DNA from: Cryoendolithus antarcticus
Lineage: Eukaryota; Ascomycota; Dothideomycetes; Cladosporiales; Cladosporiaceae
Reading direction: 5' to 3'
Length of the DNA stretch: 64,000 nucleotides
Assembly (NCBI GenBank): GCA_002077065.1
Contig: NAJO01000028.1
Location: forward strand, 248,001 to 312,000
Shown: piece after piece, positions 1 through 11,100 of the stretch
How positions within the stretch are numbered: position 1 is the first letter of the stretch
How the letters are laid out: every line of letters starts with the position of its first letter
The notes under the pieces: generated by a model
Told to the model about the DNA's origin: nothing
The model's database searches: none
What the model saw: the letters and a program-made list of their open reading frames with translations, nothing else
Translations under genes and position numbers: made by a program

Positions 1-231
1 AAAGATCGATTGGTGCCATACGAGCAAAGCGAGCCATTCCTGACGTGGCTCAAGAAGGCCATCGACACCAGGAGTGGGTGGTGTGATGATCAGGGAACTG
101 AAGTCGAGGACATCGTCGATCCGACGGGACGACATGAGTTCTCGGCGCCGATGCGGCGAGAGGCTGAGAGGTGGTTATCTGACCGGCTTGCAGATGCATC
201 GAGTAGGGGAGGTAGGGATAGTAAGATATGA
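1..231 (+). CDS. alpha/beta hydrolase, C-terminal fragment
   Basis: The reading frame is open from the left edge (frame starts at base 1) to a TAG at 229-231, so only the last 76 residues are visible. The segment DRLVPYEQSEPFLTWLKKAI followed by GRHEFSAPMRREAERWLSD resembles the end of serine alpha/beta hydrolases, where an Asp-containing loop is followed by a GHEF-like motif carrying the catalytic histidine and a last amphipathic helix. Here the motif reads GRHEF. The nucleophile and substrate-binding parts lie outside the window, so the substrate cannot be inferred. No intron is visible in this part. Confidence 0.6.
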   Translation, partial: KDRLVPYEQSEPFLTWLKKAIDTRSGWCDDQGTEVEDIVDPTGRHEFSAPMRREAERWLSDRLADASSRGGRDSKI

Positions 232-581
232 GCTGTTCTTCGCCCTGTCACATCAGCCCCTCGAATGTCCGTCGGCTGCTTCGTCCCAGGCCGGAATGTT
301 CAGCCATGTTTGGTTGGTCGCGTGTGTTAGTTGAGAGTGACCCTGTGACTGGCCGCCCGGGAACAACTTTTCACGGCGCTGGGTCGTACTTGCCCTACAT
401 GAAAGCTGATCGCTCGAGTGCGTGCATGCAAGTTCTTACCGGTGCGTGCTACACACTTCAAGTAAATTACCATGGACATACAAACCGAGGGTATAGGTTG
501 CCGTGAGGCTATCCATCTTTCCGAACACCAGACGCCGTTGATTCAAGTCTCCTGCGTCCTGCAGCGGTGCTGCAACAACGC
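232..581. other. intergenic, convergent ends
   Basis: About 350 bases between the stop of the hydrolase fragment and the stop of the CNL1-like gene. Short open frames here overlap on both strands, and no domain, tRNA or repeat was seen. Confidence 0.5.
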
Positions 582-1124
582 TCACCCAATTCTCCTCTCG
601 AGCATCTCCACCCTTGCGCGGAAGCTTCGCACGATCTCTCGTATCCTCCTGATCTTATCGAACTCATTCTCAAGTTCATCGATCTGGTGCAAGATAGCTC
701 TGAAGCGCGCGATCTCGGCATCTGCCATCTCAATCTCGTTGCCAGCGCGGTCGTACTGCGTCTGTGTCGCAATCTCGGTAGCACGATTGAGCTACACAGG
801 TATCAGTACACCATGGCCACATGACTTCGGACCATCCATGGAACCACATACCTGCTCGAGCCTCTGCTGTATCGCGCCCATGACCCGCTCCAGGTGCCTT
901 CCAAGCAGCGTCAGGCTCCCCGGATCGAGCAGCAGTCTTCCCTGTGAGCTCGCCTGTGATCCAGCCGAGCTTCGCGCTTGCTGGTGCGCGAGCTGCTGGT
1001 GCTGCCGCAGGGTTGCCACATCTTGTGCGGTGAGACCTAGATTGGTATCCGGAATCGACGTCGGGGGGCTCGGCGCAGCGGACGACGATGCTTGAGGTCG
1101 CGATCGAGATGATGTTTGAGGCAT
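582..1124 (-). CDS. BLOC-1 subunit CNL1-like coiled-coil protein
   Basis: Two exons, 1124-852 and 791-582, encode about 160 residues. The intron 792-851 has GTATGT and TGTGTAG ends and joins the frames exactly (91 codons, then 69 codons and TGA). The first about 55 residues are Ser/Pro/Gln-rich. The rest is helical, with a second-exon segment (ADAEIARFRAILHQIDELEN, then an FDKIRRIREIVRSFRARVEMLE pattern) that resembles the conserved core of yeast CNL1, a subunit of the small endosomal BLOC-1 complex related to BLOC1S4/cappuccino. In yeast this complex helps control Rab5-type GTPases on endosomes. The call rests on remembered similarity of this helical core, so another small coiled-coil family is possible. 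The start was chosen at the first ATG in frame with the Ser/Pro-rich leader. Confidence 0.6.
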
Positions 1125-1327
1125 GTAGTGATGCGGCGGCCGGCGCCATTGAGTTTGTGATCATACAGAGACTCGAATCACTGTTCTCGGCAGTTTGTTG
1201 CTTTTGCTACTCTTGCGAAATCTCGCTGCGTCTGGTCTGGTCCCCTCCGATCATGGCGATGGCTCCGTGTCACACAGGCGCAAAGCCTCCTTCACCACCT
1301 GGACACGCGAGTGTTGGAATAAGCGAG

Positions 1328-2098
1328 TCACTTAGCTTTTCCGGTGAGGACGTGCAGTCGCAATGTCGCCGCCGAGGCGTTGTAGCACAGGTCCCATTGC
1401 GGTGGGTACTTTGCGACCTTGTCGATGCGGAGTTCAGCGTCCGCCGCTAGTGAGCGCGCGCCTATCCCACGCTTTGATGCCAAAGACCAAAAGATTGTGA
1501 GCAACGCCAGTAGATGAGCCTCCGCAGGGCTATGTATCTGCTGGGCTAGGCGCAAAAGGCAAAACATCATCCACGACACCTAAGAGATTCGAACTCTTGC
1601 TCCCGAGGGAACTGCCTAGGACTGCTTGCTACAGATGTAGGATAGCAGGGCAGCGCGTTAACCACTCCGCCAAAGTGCCGATTAACATAGATGAGAGACA
1701 AATCAAATATAAAATCGTATGACCGAAACGACGTAGAAACCACGGAAACTTACCAGAAGCCCAACGGACGCACTTCAGTTGGGCGCTCTTAGGATCAGTC
1801 CTGTCACTCACGTCCTGCCACCAGATCGTCACGCGCTCTATCTCGTTGTCTCCTTCGAAACTGAAGGCCCTTGGCTCCTGGTACTGCGGCACAGCCACTC
1901 CGCTCTTGTCAGAGATCCGTCTCCACAGGCGCAGTCGTTCCGCATGATGACTGGCAGCTGAGTAACATTCAAGGTCTTTGGTCCGGAGCAACAAATACGA
2001 TCCATCCAGTAAAGCGCTATTCCGTTAGTGCTTTCAGCCTGTGCGCGAAAGGTCACAGATCCCGTGTAGCATTCACTACGTTCTGCTGATTCAGACAT
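1328..2098 (-). CDS. small protein of unknown function, tRNA in intron
   Basis: A three-exon model fits: 2098-1999, 1957-1754 and 1446-1328, giving 140 residues and ending in TGA. All phases agree. Intron 1 (1958-1998) would be only 41 nt, which is short even for fungi. The alternative is a one-base frameshift near 1995, because the unspliced frame also reads sensibly. Intron 2 (1447-1753) starts GTAAGT, ends CACTAG and contains a complete tRNA-Ser gene on the same strand. The central exon has a protein-like segment (FSFEGDNEIERVTIWWQDVS), but I recognise no family. The gene may instead be a fragment ending before the tRNA. Treat the model as tentative. Confidence 0.35.
1574..1679 (-). tRNA. 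tRNA-Ser(GCT) with 25-nt intron
   Basis: On the minus strand the sequence folds as a class II tRNA. The acceptor stem is GGCACTT with AGGTGTC and discriminator G, the D-arm reads GCGGAGTGGTTAACGC, and the anticodon stem is CTGCC/GGCAG. There is a long variable arm with a TCCC/GGGA stem, and a perfect T-arm AAGAG-TTCGAAT-CTCTT. The anticodon GCT is at 1646-1644. A 25-nt intron (1642-1618) follows position 37, the canonical place, and contains TAGC, complementary to the anticodon GCTA. Serine identity follows from the anticodon and the long variable arm. Confidence 0.9.
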
Positions 2099-2440
2099 CC
2101 TGCCAGGGCTGTAGCTCACTCGGAGCTATGCACGCCCCTCGGCCGAGCAGATCCCCCAACTCGCGTCCCAGCAGGATCAGCGTCGTTTGGGACGCGACAT
2201 AACGACGTGTAGCCCGTTGAGCATCATCGGACTTTAGGGAGAGCACGTTTGCTACCGTTGAGAACGATTGTAATTACCAATCTGCAGCTGCCACTGCGTC
2301 TTTCGAACGCAATGCTGTGGAGCTCCAGAATCGATATAAGCCCGTCCTACTCCCCATAAGAGAGCAAAGTATCCAACTCTTACATTTTCCAGTCAAATTC
2401 CTCGTTATCTTACTCAACAAAGATCTTGTTGTTCGCGACA
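2099..2440. other. intergenic between divergent starts
   Basis: About 340 bases lie between the proposed starts of the small unknown gene (minus) and the NmrA-like gene (plus). The right half is likely promoter and 5' UTR of the latter. No other gene is visible. Confidence 0.5.
2334..2340 (+). promoter_or_regulatory. TATA-like element of NmrA-like gene
   Basis: The sequence ATATAAG lies about 100 bases upstream of the ATG at 2441 and is followed by a pyrimidine-rich tract (CCCGTCCTACTCCCC), a layout common in fungal promoters. Position and motif are suggestive only. Confidence 0.3.
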
Positions 2441-3410
2441 ATGTCCACTATGACCAACAACATTAGCAAAGTTGCCCTAGCCGGCGCGGCTGGCTCCATC
2501 GGCGCTCCAGTGCTGGAGGAACTACTCGCAGCTGGTTTCGAAGTCACGGTACTTACCCGCGAAGGCAGCTCCAGCACCTTTCCTTCAGCTGCCAAGGCCG
2601 TGACAGTGGACTACGCATCTGTGGAGTCGCTTCGCAAGGCCCTCCATGGGCAGGACGCGCTGGTCTCGACCATCACGACAACCGGAATCGAGCAGCAATT
2701 CAAGCTATTCGATGCTGCACTTGTGGAAGGCGTAAGTCGGGTCATCCCCTCGGAATTTGGCTCGGATACGACGCAAGTCGACAATCGAAAGCTTCCTGTG
2801 TATGGCGACAAAGTCAAGATCCAGGAGTATCTCCAGGAAAAGACTCAAGGCACAAAGACTAGCTATACCTTCGTTATCAACAACGTGTTCATCGATTGGT
2901 GGGTGTTCGCACTTTCTCGAGTTCGGCACGAGACGTTGTTGACATTGACATAGGGGCGTTCAATACAACTTCCTGCTCAACTCCAAAAAGAAGGAGATCA
3001 GTCTTTACGATGGCGGTGACGTCGAGTACTCAGCAACATCTCTTCGTAGCGTTGCAAAGGGAGTGGTAGGCGTGTTGAAACACCCTGAAGAGACCAAGAA
3101 TCGCTTCGTCAAGATCGACGGCATTGTTTTGACCCAGCACAAGCTCTTCGAAATCGCAAAGAAAGCCATTGGTTCTGATGGGTGGACAGTGAGTGAGCCG
3201 AACACCAGTGAAGTGGAGGCCCAGGGCTATGAAGTGCTCAAGTGTGATCCGGAAAATGTCATGGGCTGGGTTGTGCCGTTGCTAGTCAAGGCCATTTTCT
3301 CGGCTGAGCGTAAGTCGAAGCTGACAGATACGGACAACGACTTGCTTGGCGTGCCGAAGAACACAGAGGAGGAAATCGCAACCTGGATCAAGGAGGCGGC
3401 AGCAAAATAG
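2441..3410 (+). CDS. NmrA-like / isoflavone reductase family protein
   Basis: Exons 2441-2898 and 2954-3410 encode 304 residues. The 55-nt intron (GTGGGT..CATAG) splits the TGG codon of FIDWG, and removing it restores the family sequence. The N-terminus VALAGAAGSIGAPVLEELL holds a Rossmann dinucleotide-binding motif (GAAGSIG, residues 15-21). VIPSEFGSD matches the conserved segment of the NmrA/isoflavone reductase/PCBER family of atypical SDRs. Members bind NADP(H) and either reduce phenolic-type substrates or act as redox sensors, and the substrate here is unknown. Length is typical for the family. The start was taken at the ATG of MSTMTNN, about 100 bases after a TATA-like box. The gene stands alone, and its neighbours give no pathway. 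Confidence 0.85.
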
Positions 3411-3985
3411 CTACATATCTGAAAAGCGCAAATTGGCAATGCACCTATGTTCAAGCCAAGAGTCTCAAGAGTCTCATGCTACTATTGTGTACGCTGTAAG
3501 TATCCTGACGGATCCTCAATTCATCAGAGCGCAGCTTTCGACGAGAGGGTGTGCGCAGCGACTGATAGATCTGGCTGGGAGCAGGTTGATCGTGGCAGTA
3601 AGGTACAAAATCCTTGAGCGCGCTCCATCTGCCATAAGAAATGCGTTTAGACTTACAGCATCGGGCAGGTATCTACAATATCGACATGAATTCGTCCAGG
3701 TACAGGTAGGACAGCGAGGTAGAGAAGGATGTTCAAATAATGGTTCTTTTCATGAAGCTATAAAGGTATCATGCATTCATTCCTTTCTGGGATGTGAGTA
3801 GCTGTCTTGTTCACCCGCGTCAAACCCCGGCAACCCACTCATCCCCTCCCGTGTCATGCCATCGCTACCACAAATGATCAAGCCCAGGTAGGCGAAGTCA
3901 AGGTTGTGAGGTCTAGAGCTCAAGAATGTGAATGGGCGGTTGAGTGAGAGCGCGCAGGGTGCTCGGCGTGCTTGTCAGCGGCATT
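3411..3985. other. intergenic, convergent ends
   Basis: About 575 bases between the stops of the NmrA-like gene and the HSP9/12-like gene. This presumably holds both 3' UTRs. Short frames are present, but nothing recognisable. Confidence 0.5.
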
Positions 3986-4402
3986 CTATGCCTTCTTGTT
4001 CAAGCCGAGAGCGTCGGACGCAGAGTTGGCAGCGTTCTGGAGACCCTCCTGAGCCTGGCCGAGCATGGAGCTACCCTGGTTCTGGGCATCCTTGGAGCCG
4101 CCGGAGACGGACTAGAATAAATGTCAGTGGTGAAGGATGATGGACGGCAATGAAGAAGACATACGTCGCTAGCCTTCTGGGTGGCGGACTTCTCGCCGGA
4201 GGGTTGGACGGAGCCGGCAACGCTGTCCGCAGTGCTCTTGACGGAGTCACCAGCAGACTCGAGGGTAGACTTCTGGCTGTCGGGCTTGAGGCTCGACGCG
4301 GCCTTGTCGGTGGTGGATTGGCGGCTGGTCATAACGTTAGTGGTGAGTTCAGATGATGGGAGACTTCGTGGTAAACGCTGCTACTCACAGTGCGTCAGAC
4401 AT
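3986..4402 (-). CDS. HSP9/HSP12 family stress protein
   Basis: Three exons (4402-4389, 4324-4165, 4111-3986) encode 99 residues. Both introns (64 and 53 nt) start GTGAGT or GTATGT and all phases agree. The protein begins MSDALRQSTTDKAASSLKPD and ends ASDALGLNKKA. It is hydrophilic, rich in Ser, Ala, Lys, Asp and Gln, and lacks Cys and Trp. This is the HSP9/HSP12 (Awh11) family: small, largely disordered proteins that fold on membranes and stabilise them under heat, osmotic and stationary-phase stress. The tiny 14-nt first exon is easy to miss, and an ATG inside intron 1 would give a wrong N-terminus. A stress-response element lies upstream. Confidence 0.9.
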
Positions 4403-6726
4403 GTTGATGGTGTTGATTGGGTTGGTTGGGTGTGTGGTAGGTTTGATATGATGTTGAGTATGTGCTTGTGATGTTGTTGAAAAGAGGAGAAAGGAGTGGT
4501 TAAGAAACACATATCAGCAGTAAACAGAAAGGAGGGGCGGGAGCACCATGTGCCCCGCGAATGACGTGCGGTGCCACACTGTTCAGCCACGCATCTCATG
4601 ATTGGCTTGAATCACATCACATGCTCCATTGTGATTTTGCAGAAGCAGAAGTGAATGCTTGCGCTGCGTCACAATGACGGTTCATGTCATGCGCCTCCTT
4701 TCCCAAGTCTTCTATGTGGCTGCCTAGCCGGTAGGTGATGCCAGAGGAGCCTCGGGCTCTAGTCGAGTCCCTCAGCTTCCGCTACATATGCTGGAGCGAC
4801 TCCCGTGATCGCTCGATGGTACGCGTTCATCTCCGCCAGACAATCGCCTTTGCACACACTGGTGACCAAGGCCGGCAGAATACCTCCGCCAAGCAGTGAA
4901 GTCGGCGATATGCGGTGGTGTTAGGAGTGTGCCGACGCCTGAACGCTTCCAATAGGTGGAGAAAGCTGCAGGTACCCGCTCAATTACAGCGAGAATTTCG
5001 ACATGCTTCTCTCACTAAGGTTCACGAAAGCTGATGTGGGCGAAATCGCGTTCCACGACGCTGGAAGTTCAGCCGGGCTGTGGCGAGATTCGACCTGGAC
5101 ACGCCTCTTTGTTCGACTATGAACGAAGATAGTTGTCACAAGATGGCGCAAGAGCTGCAGCAACATACGCTAGGCGTCGGCAGGTTGACTACCCGGTCAT
5201 GTCGTCGCAAGCTCGGTGTGGGCCTAGAGAAGGGTCTGGTCTGCTTGGTCCAGATTCAATAGACCAGGGATCATGCTGGGGCTGCTCTGCGATACCCAAA
5301 GGCCGCACCTCAGGACCGCCCTTCCTCTAGCGCATCAATCATTGAGCACTAACCGGATGAACTGGCTCAATATGCTCTTCGAGGTTCAAGAAGCGGTAGA
5401 GCCAGATGTCCACATGTACTATTTGGCATCAGAATGCAGACTCCAAGGACTCGTGGCGTGAGGCTGTGATTTGGTTTCCAGTAACACAGAAGCCCAGTCA
5501 AGACGATATGTCCGGCCTCTCGGCCTTTCAGACTTTCAAGCGTAATGCGCTGCCGATTGCCGTTTCACGCATGGGTCCATGTCGCTACAAGACTGCATTT
5601 ACTAGGCTTCGCGTTATGGTCGTTCAAGCCGAGACTGACGAGACTAATACTTGACTTGGATGCAGCGTTTCGATGCGCCTAGGGGGATCAGGTTGGCGTT
5701 CGTGGTCAGCTAACTGAAACCTACTGCATCCAGCGTAATGGTCGGCGAGAACATGCATCAACCCACGTTCCTCTCAATGTGACCCGGTACCCTCGAGTCA
5801 AGAAGTGTCCACTAATCTTTCTCCAATATGGAACTCTTCGATCCATGTAATCGCAAGTCATCAATCGTTTACTTCATAGAATTGCGTCTACGCTGTCGGC
5901 GTTTACCTTTTCAGCGGATGTAAGTCATATACGTACCCAGGTCGGTACGAAACGGCAGGACGGCGTAATGTCGAGAGCGAACAAGTTCTCCAGGACAAAT
6001 CCATATGGATGTGCCCTTGGAGTTCCTCCTATTTTGGCACATTGTTCCCATCTTGATGTTCGAGTAATTCCGATGGAGGCGGCAGGGGGGAAGGTTTCCA
6101 CACTGTCCAACTCCAACAACGAGGTTGAGTGACATCGCTGGCGAGCTTGCTTCCTGAAGATATGTCTTGATGGTTGTATATTATTCGTAGCCATGATTCT
6201 TCCATCCCCACTTGCATACCCAATCGTGTCGCGACCCTGCCGTAGGCTTATGTACTCGAGTGCTGTTTGACCCTCGACCCGACCGGAGCCAATTACCTAT
6301 GCTTCCCGTGCTCCTACCGTCTCGACAACTCGAGATCCTGTTGTCGCTCAAACGCCTAAAATGCAGCCTCCAATCCCAGATCGTACAGTCCACCCGTGTC
6401 CGCTCGCAAGACCAGGCCTCCGATCCATGTAGCCCGTCGCGACATGTCCAAGACTCCGTCCGGCACTCTGCACTCTGACGCTCGTAGACCAGTCTTTTGA
6501 AAATGTGAGCAGCTATCCACGTCCGGAACCTCGCCCACACTTTGGATGAGCAGCCGCTGTCAATGATGTCCAGCATCATCAAACAGGGGCTTCCTCAAAC
6601 GTGTAGGAGCGTGTCGTTGGTGCAATTCCTCACTGTCTCGCAGATGAACGTCAACTCAGGCTGGAACTTACATGCATGCCTCTCGCATGCTGACCAAGAC
6701 GCCCACGTTCCCATCATCGGTAGTTA
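4403..6726. other. gene-poor stretch
   Basis: About 2.3 kb with only short, overlapping frames on both strands and no recognisable domain. The left end is the promoter of the HSP9/12-like gene. No terminal repeats, transposase or tRNA were seen. The frame 5406-5654 (+, 82 codons) and the frame 6181-6582 (-, 133 codons) are the longest, but neither reads convincingly as protein. Confidence 0.45.
4533..4537 (-). promoter_or_regulatory. STRE-like element upstream of HSP9/12 gene
   Basis: AGGGG on the plus strand, i.e. CCCCT when read towards the HSP9/12 gene, lies about 130 bases upstream of its ATG. CCCCT is the Msn2/4 stress-response element that controls HSP12 in yeast. A five-base motif can occur by chance, so the support is mainly from context. 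Confidence 0.35.
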
Positions 6727-8143
6727 TTATCGACTTCGTTTGCTACCTGACTGTTCTCTTGTCGACGAAGGTGAAGGATCCTGCTGCGGCGCACTTGACG
6801 CAGCGGTCCCTGAATTCCACGCGGTCGAGAACCCATGCTGTGGAAGAGGAGAATCTATTGCGCTGGAATGCTGCTGGAACATGTATGGGTGTGGTGGTTG
6901 TTGGAACTGGCCCATTGAAGTCGAGACTGGTACACTCAGTACGGGTGGATGCGAAGCAGACCGCTGTATGTCGAAGCCTGCGTATTGCTGATGCGCACCC
7001 ATCAAATGCGGTTGCGGCGCGTACATCGAATTGTTTGGGTTGTATGGTTGTTGCACAGAGTCTTGCAGGCTCGCGTACGCCGACTGTCCGGCCATGTGGC
7101 TTGGAGAGATCGGCCAGGTCTGTGGATGACTGGGTGAATATGCATAGGCTGGCGTCGAGCCCGAGTGGCTCATCTCCGTTTGTTCTACTGGAAAAGGTGA
7201 GAATTGCGCCTGCAGTCCAGAGGATCGCCAGTGCGGTGCCGACATTTCATTGGTCGATCGCTCGGTGTTCTGGCTCTGCGAACGTATGGGACTGCTGTGC
7301 TCCCATGGCGGTCTTACGTTGTTCTGCATCTGAAACGCGTATTGCGCGGCGCTCATTCGACCTGCATCGACGTTGAATCCATCATGCATCACACGTTGGT
7401 GCGGAGGATCGCCTTGTGCAGCGTAGGCGTCGCTCGGGTCCAGGGGTACGGGGGAGTTGTTGAAAGGAGGTGCGTTCGAGGGGAGAGACGGTAAGCTGCC
7501 GAATTGGTGTATTCTCTCGAATGGCCGTCCTGTGTTGAGCTCTTGGGGAGATGGCGATGGCCCTGACAACTGGGTCGCATCAGACGAACCTCTCATGGAT
7601 GACTGCGATTGATTGTCGATGGCATTCTGTTGGTCGACGGGGTAGAAAATGCATTCCTTCCTCAGACGGATGCAGTTCTGGCAACGATTCTGGTCATCGC
7701 CGTCCGCAAGGACGCATCTTATCTTTCGTCGTCGACAATGTGCTGCGAAGACGTTAGTTACGGAAACTAGAATATTGAGCCGCAATGAGGCGCGTCTCGG
7801 ACGGCACCACACGGGATGTCGCAGCCTCAGTCCACTCACCACAAGCGATTGAAATCCGTTGGTAGCCAAGCTTGTTCCGCTTCTTGTCCTCGTCTAGGTC
7901 AGACATTGATGAGCTGTTTGGTAGGAGTCGAGGTATCGATCCAGATCTTTGTATTGGCGTGGCCAATTTGGACTTGGAACGGTTGCGTTTCTGGACACGG
8001 AGCACTGGTGACGAAGATCCATCCACGACTGGTGCATTGCCACGGACGAATGGAAATGCTTCACCGGCACTCGAGACGCGCGGGTGAATATGCAACTTCG
8101 TCTTGTCAGCCGGAAGTTCTTGGAATTGATGCTGGCAGGACAT
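6727..8143 (-). CDS. Zn2Cys6 zinc-cluster protein
   Basis: Exons 8143-7840 and 7742-6727 encode 439 residues. The 97-nt intron (GTGAGT..CGCAG) splits the zinc cluster, and joining gives Cys101, 104, 111, 122, 125 and 132 with CX2CX6CX10CX2CX6C spacing and the basic RRRKIR stretch. This is a GAL4-type DNA-binding domain. The segment before it (DKKRNKLGYQRISIACAHC) is typical of one conserved fungal subfamily. The remaining about 300 residues are rich in Ser, Pro, Gln and His and look disordered. No fungal-specific middle homology domain is seen, unlike most zinc-cluster factors. It is probably a nuclear transcription regulator, with unknown targets. The start at 8143 has an in-frame TAG just upstream. 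Confidence 0.85.
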
Positions 8144-11100
8144 CGTTTCGTTGAACTAAAATCATATGCAGTGACCAGCACAAGCCGTCAGGACGAAGCC
8201 GAGGGGACGGGTGACGGGCTGCGCCTGCACTTGCAGACTGACATTGCCGTCGACTAGGTTGATGTGTGGCGAGGACAACCTTCCACGAGCGCTAACAATG
8301 ACGGACAGTCAGGCTGTAGTCCAGTCGGATCACTAACCGCAAGCTCGAAAGAAAGCAGCCACGTGAGAAGGGTACGAAGTGGATGCTTCAGATCTCCCAA
8401 GCAGGAGAGATGCGGGAAGAGAGTGGGCTGGCCAGGCTGGCCGGTAGGTGAGATATGTGGCGTAAAAGACGACAAGCGGGACAAAATTACGATGCTACCC
8501 ATTGGAGGATCATTACGCCAACAAGTGGGCCATAAGCTTACAGTCCTGGTTCGTGGGCCAAGACTTATCTGGCAATGCATTAAGGCTGTCCATAAGAGCA
8601 GCGTAAAGCCAGACTCAGCGATATGGAATCCACATTTGTGAACCTGCGTGGCCTTCTCCTCACGGACTCGCCGAAGAAGCTGCCCTGGAAGACAGATGAA
8701 GTAAAGATCCGCACGGCGCAGAATCTATAATGAGCACAACGTAGCGAGTCGCAGCGGGGAGGATCATTTGAATGTGAAGCTCGCCTCTAACTCCGTGAAG
8801 CCAAGATTGGTCCACAGATCTGTGTCGAGTAGGGTGTGCAGTAGCTCGAACCAAGTGTAGTTCGCCACCAAAGTCTTGACGCAACTGCGCCGTTGGCGGA
8901 TGATGCGCTCCGATTGGGGCTGAGAATCGTCGAAGCATAATCATACACCACTCACATCATGTTACACATAACGAATGGTCCGCCTGTCACATTGCTCTGA
9001 AAGGTGCCGTGCACGCGGACGCGCACGCCTAGTCCAGAACACTTGCCTCGGCGTTCCTCCTGACATTCGCTGCTGGCCAGGCTGAACAGAGAGTGCATCC
9101 ACCATCGGGTCACCTACAGACGGTCCGACCCCGTTGCTCCAGATCGTCGGCCATGCGTTGCGTTGGTACTAGACATCCCTGCCGCATGTGGCACAGCAGT
9201 CTGCCGGCATTGATTTATCCGGTCTTGGTGACTGGTCCTCCAGGGTTTGATCAATGGCAAGCCGGAGATGTCGCCCATCCTCGAGGTCTACGGCGACCCC
9301 GAGCGAGCTTAGTAACTTCGCAAGTCGTTGAACGCAGTCCAGACGTGGCTGTGCTTCGGCCAAGTAATGATCAGCAGCTTCAAGGGTATGGTCTCGCAAA
9401 TAGCAAGCCGGGAGGCTGATGTCGCCGTCCTTCTTGGACACTACCCGGTCAGGTACTGTAGTCATCGCACCGACGCCACGACAAGGGTCTTCTGAGAATG
9501 TGGAGCTTGTTACGTGTCGCGTGCATGCGTGCTGTGGTTGGCGGTGGTGGTAGCTGCCAACCACGAAGGTTCCGCGTCCCGAAAGTCTATCTCCAAACAG
9601 GGCAGGAGAAAATGCAGAGCGCCACAAGTCCCACGTCATGAGAAACGAGATCTCACCATTGTGAGGCTCTCAACGCCTCGATTAGGGTGGAGCAGCTCTT
9701 CTGTCACTCGAAAGTGATCACAGGATATCCACAGTTCAACACTATTTCGAAATACCACATATCGCAACAGAGGTTCTAGAGGGGGTTGACAGGCAAGTGC
9801 CGGCGCTATGCAAGTATTTGATATCTCGTCCCCGCCGGCCGGTGTCGTCTCGACGATCACCACGTTTTCCCACGTGGGTTCAGCATGACGATCGCAATGG
9901 TTCGCCGCTACTGATTGCAGATATAGTAATACATCCGAGCCCCGTCTGTGCCCGCGCGTGATTCCGTCTGCACGGGGAGAATTACCTACTACGCATCTTG
10001 CGAGCAAGGGTACAGCGTCGAGGCACATCGATATCAACGACACTCCATGGTCTGCTTTAGACTTTCTGCGTACGCACGGTGTCGGACAGTTCCCCGCTCA
10101 AACAACATGGCTGCATGGAAGATCAGTTCAACAAGCTCGGGGAGGCTGTCTGCAAGCCGACGCGATCAAACGCCTGTGCTCCAAAACCCTGCAGCACCGA
10201 CGACTCTGGCCGGCATCACATCGAACGGACCTCGTTCCTCCAAGGAACCTCCAAGAAGCGCAAAGTGGACTTCGTGACCAGCGAACCAGGATCCTAGCGC
10301 AGTCGGCCTCGCGGTGGTAGCCTGAATAGAGCGTTGCATCCGGCAAGTTGCATGGGCTGATCTCAGCGGAAGCCGGGACGCGCTTCCAGGTCGATCTCTG
10401 GATCCCACTGCCGGGCGATCTATGATGCGGACACAGCAACAGCTTCTGACTCGTTCGGGACTAACCGATGCGACTCAGCATCATGCATCTTATTCAGGTT
10501 CACCAGATGAAGATGGCATAGAGGATCACATGACCGGCCGTCCACGCGCGTGGCTTCTTCGCGACCTCAGGTGCGGTCCGGGGGTACTAAGTATTCTGCT
10601 ACAACACATGAACCATAGTGGGTACTGCGTCCTATGGGAATCAGCTAGTAAGTATGGATTTCGTGGAGCCGATTCTTCGGGTTATCGGACCTGAGACGAA
10701 CTGCACCGTGAACTGCATTGGATCACATCTTCGATCACGATGCCGAATACCCATTCGTCTATGATCTGCACTGCAAGGTCACCCACCTTTACCGATGTAT
10801 GACCAAGCATGCTCCCACATTACTCCGTCGGCTCAATTGCGACATAACAACATCACATTGAAGGCATAGCAACTGCGTCATATAGCCGCCAGATCGCAAA
10901 CAGCATGTCGAGATGGGAAATTCTATGACTGGCATAGATTGCTGCACGGAGGTAGAGACCATCGCGGTAGTGATTGGCGACGTATTGCGTGCCTCTATGC
11001 CCTGGAGATCTAGACATCCTCGTGTTCCTTCATGTAACCCATGAGTGTCGACCAATGCGTGCTACGCTGGCGGGAGCCGACCCTCCTTGCTCATCACCTC

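Noticed and set aside
6181..6582. 133-codon minus-strand frame before the zinc-cluster gene
   Set aside because: Overlapping frames of similar length exist on the other strand and the sequence shows no domain-like pattern.
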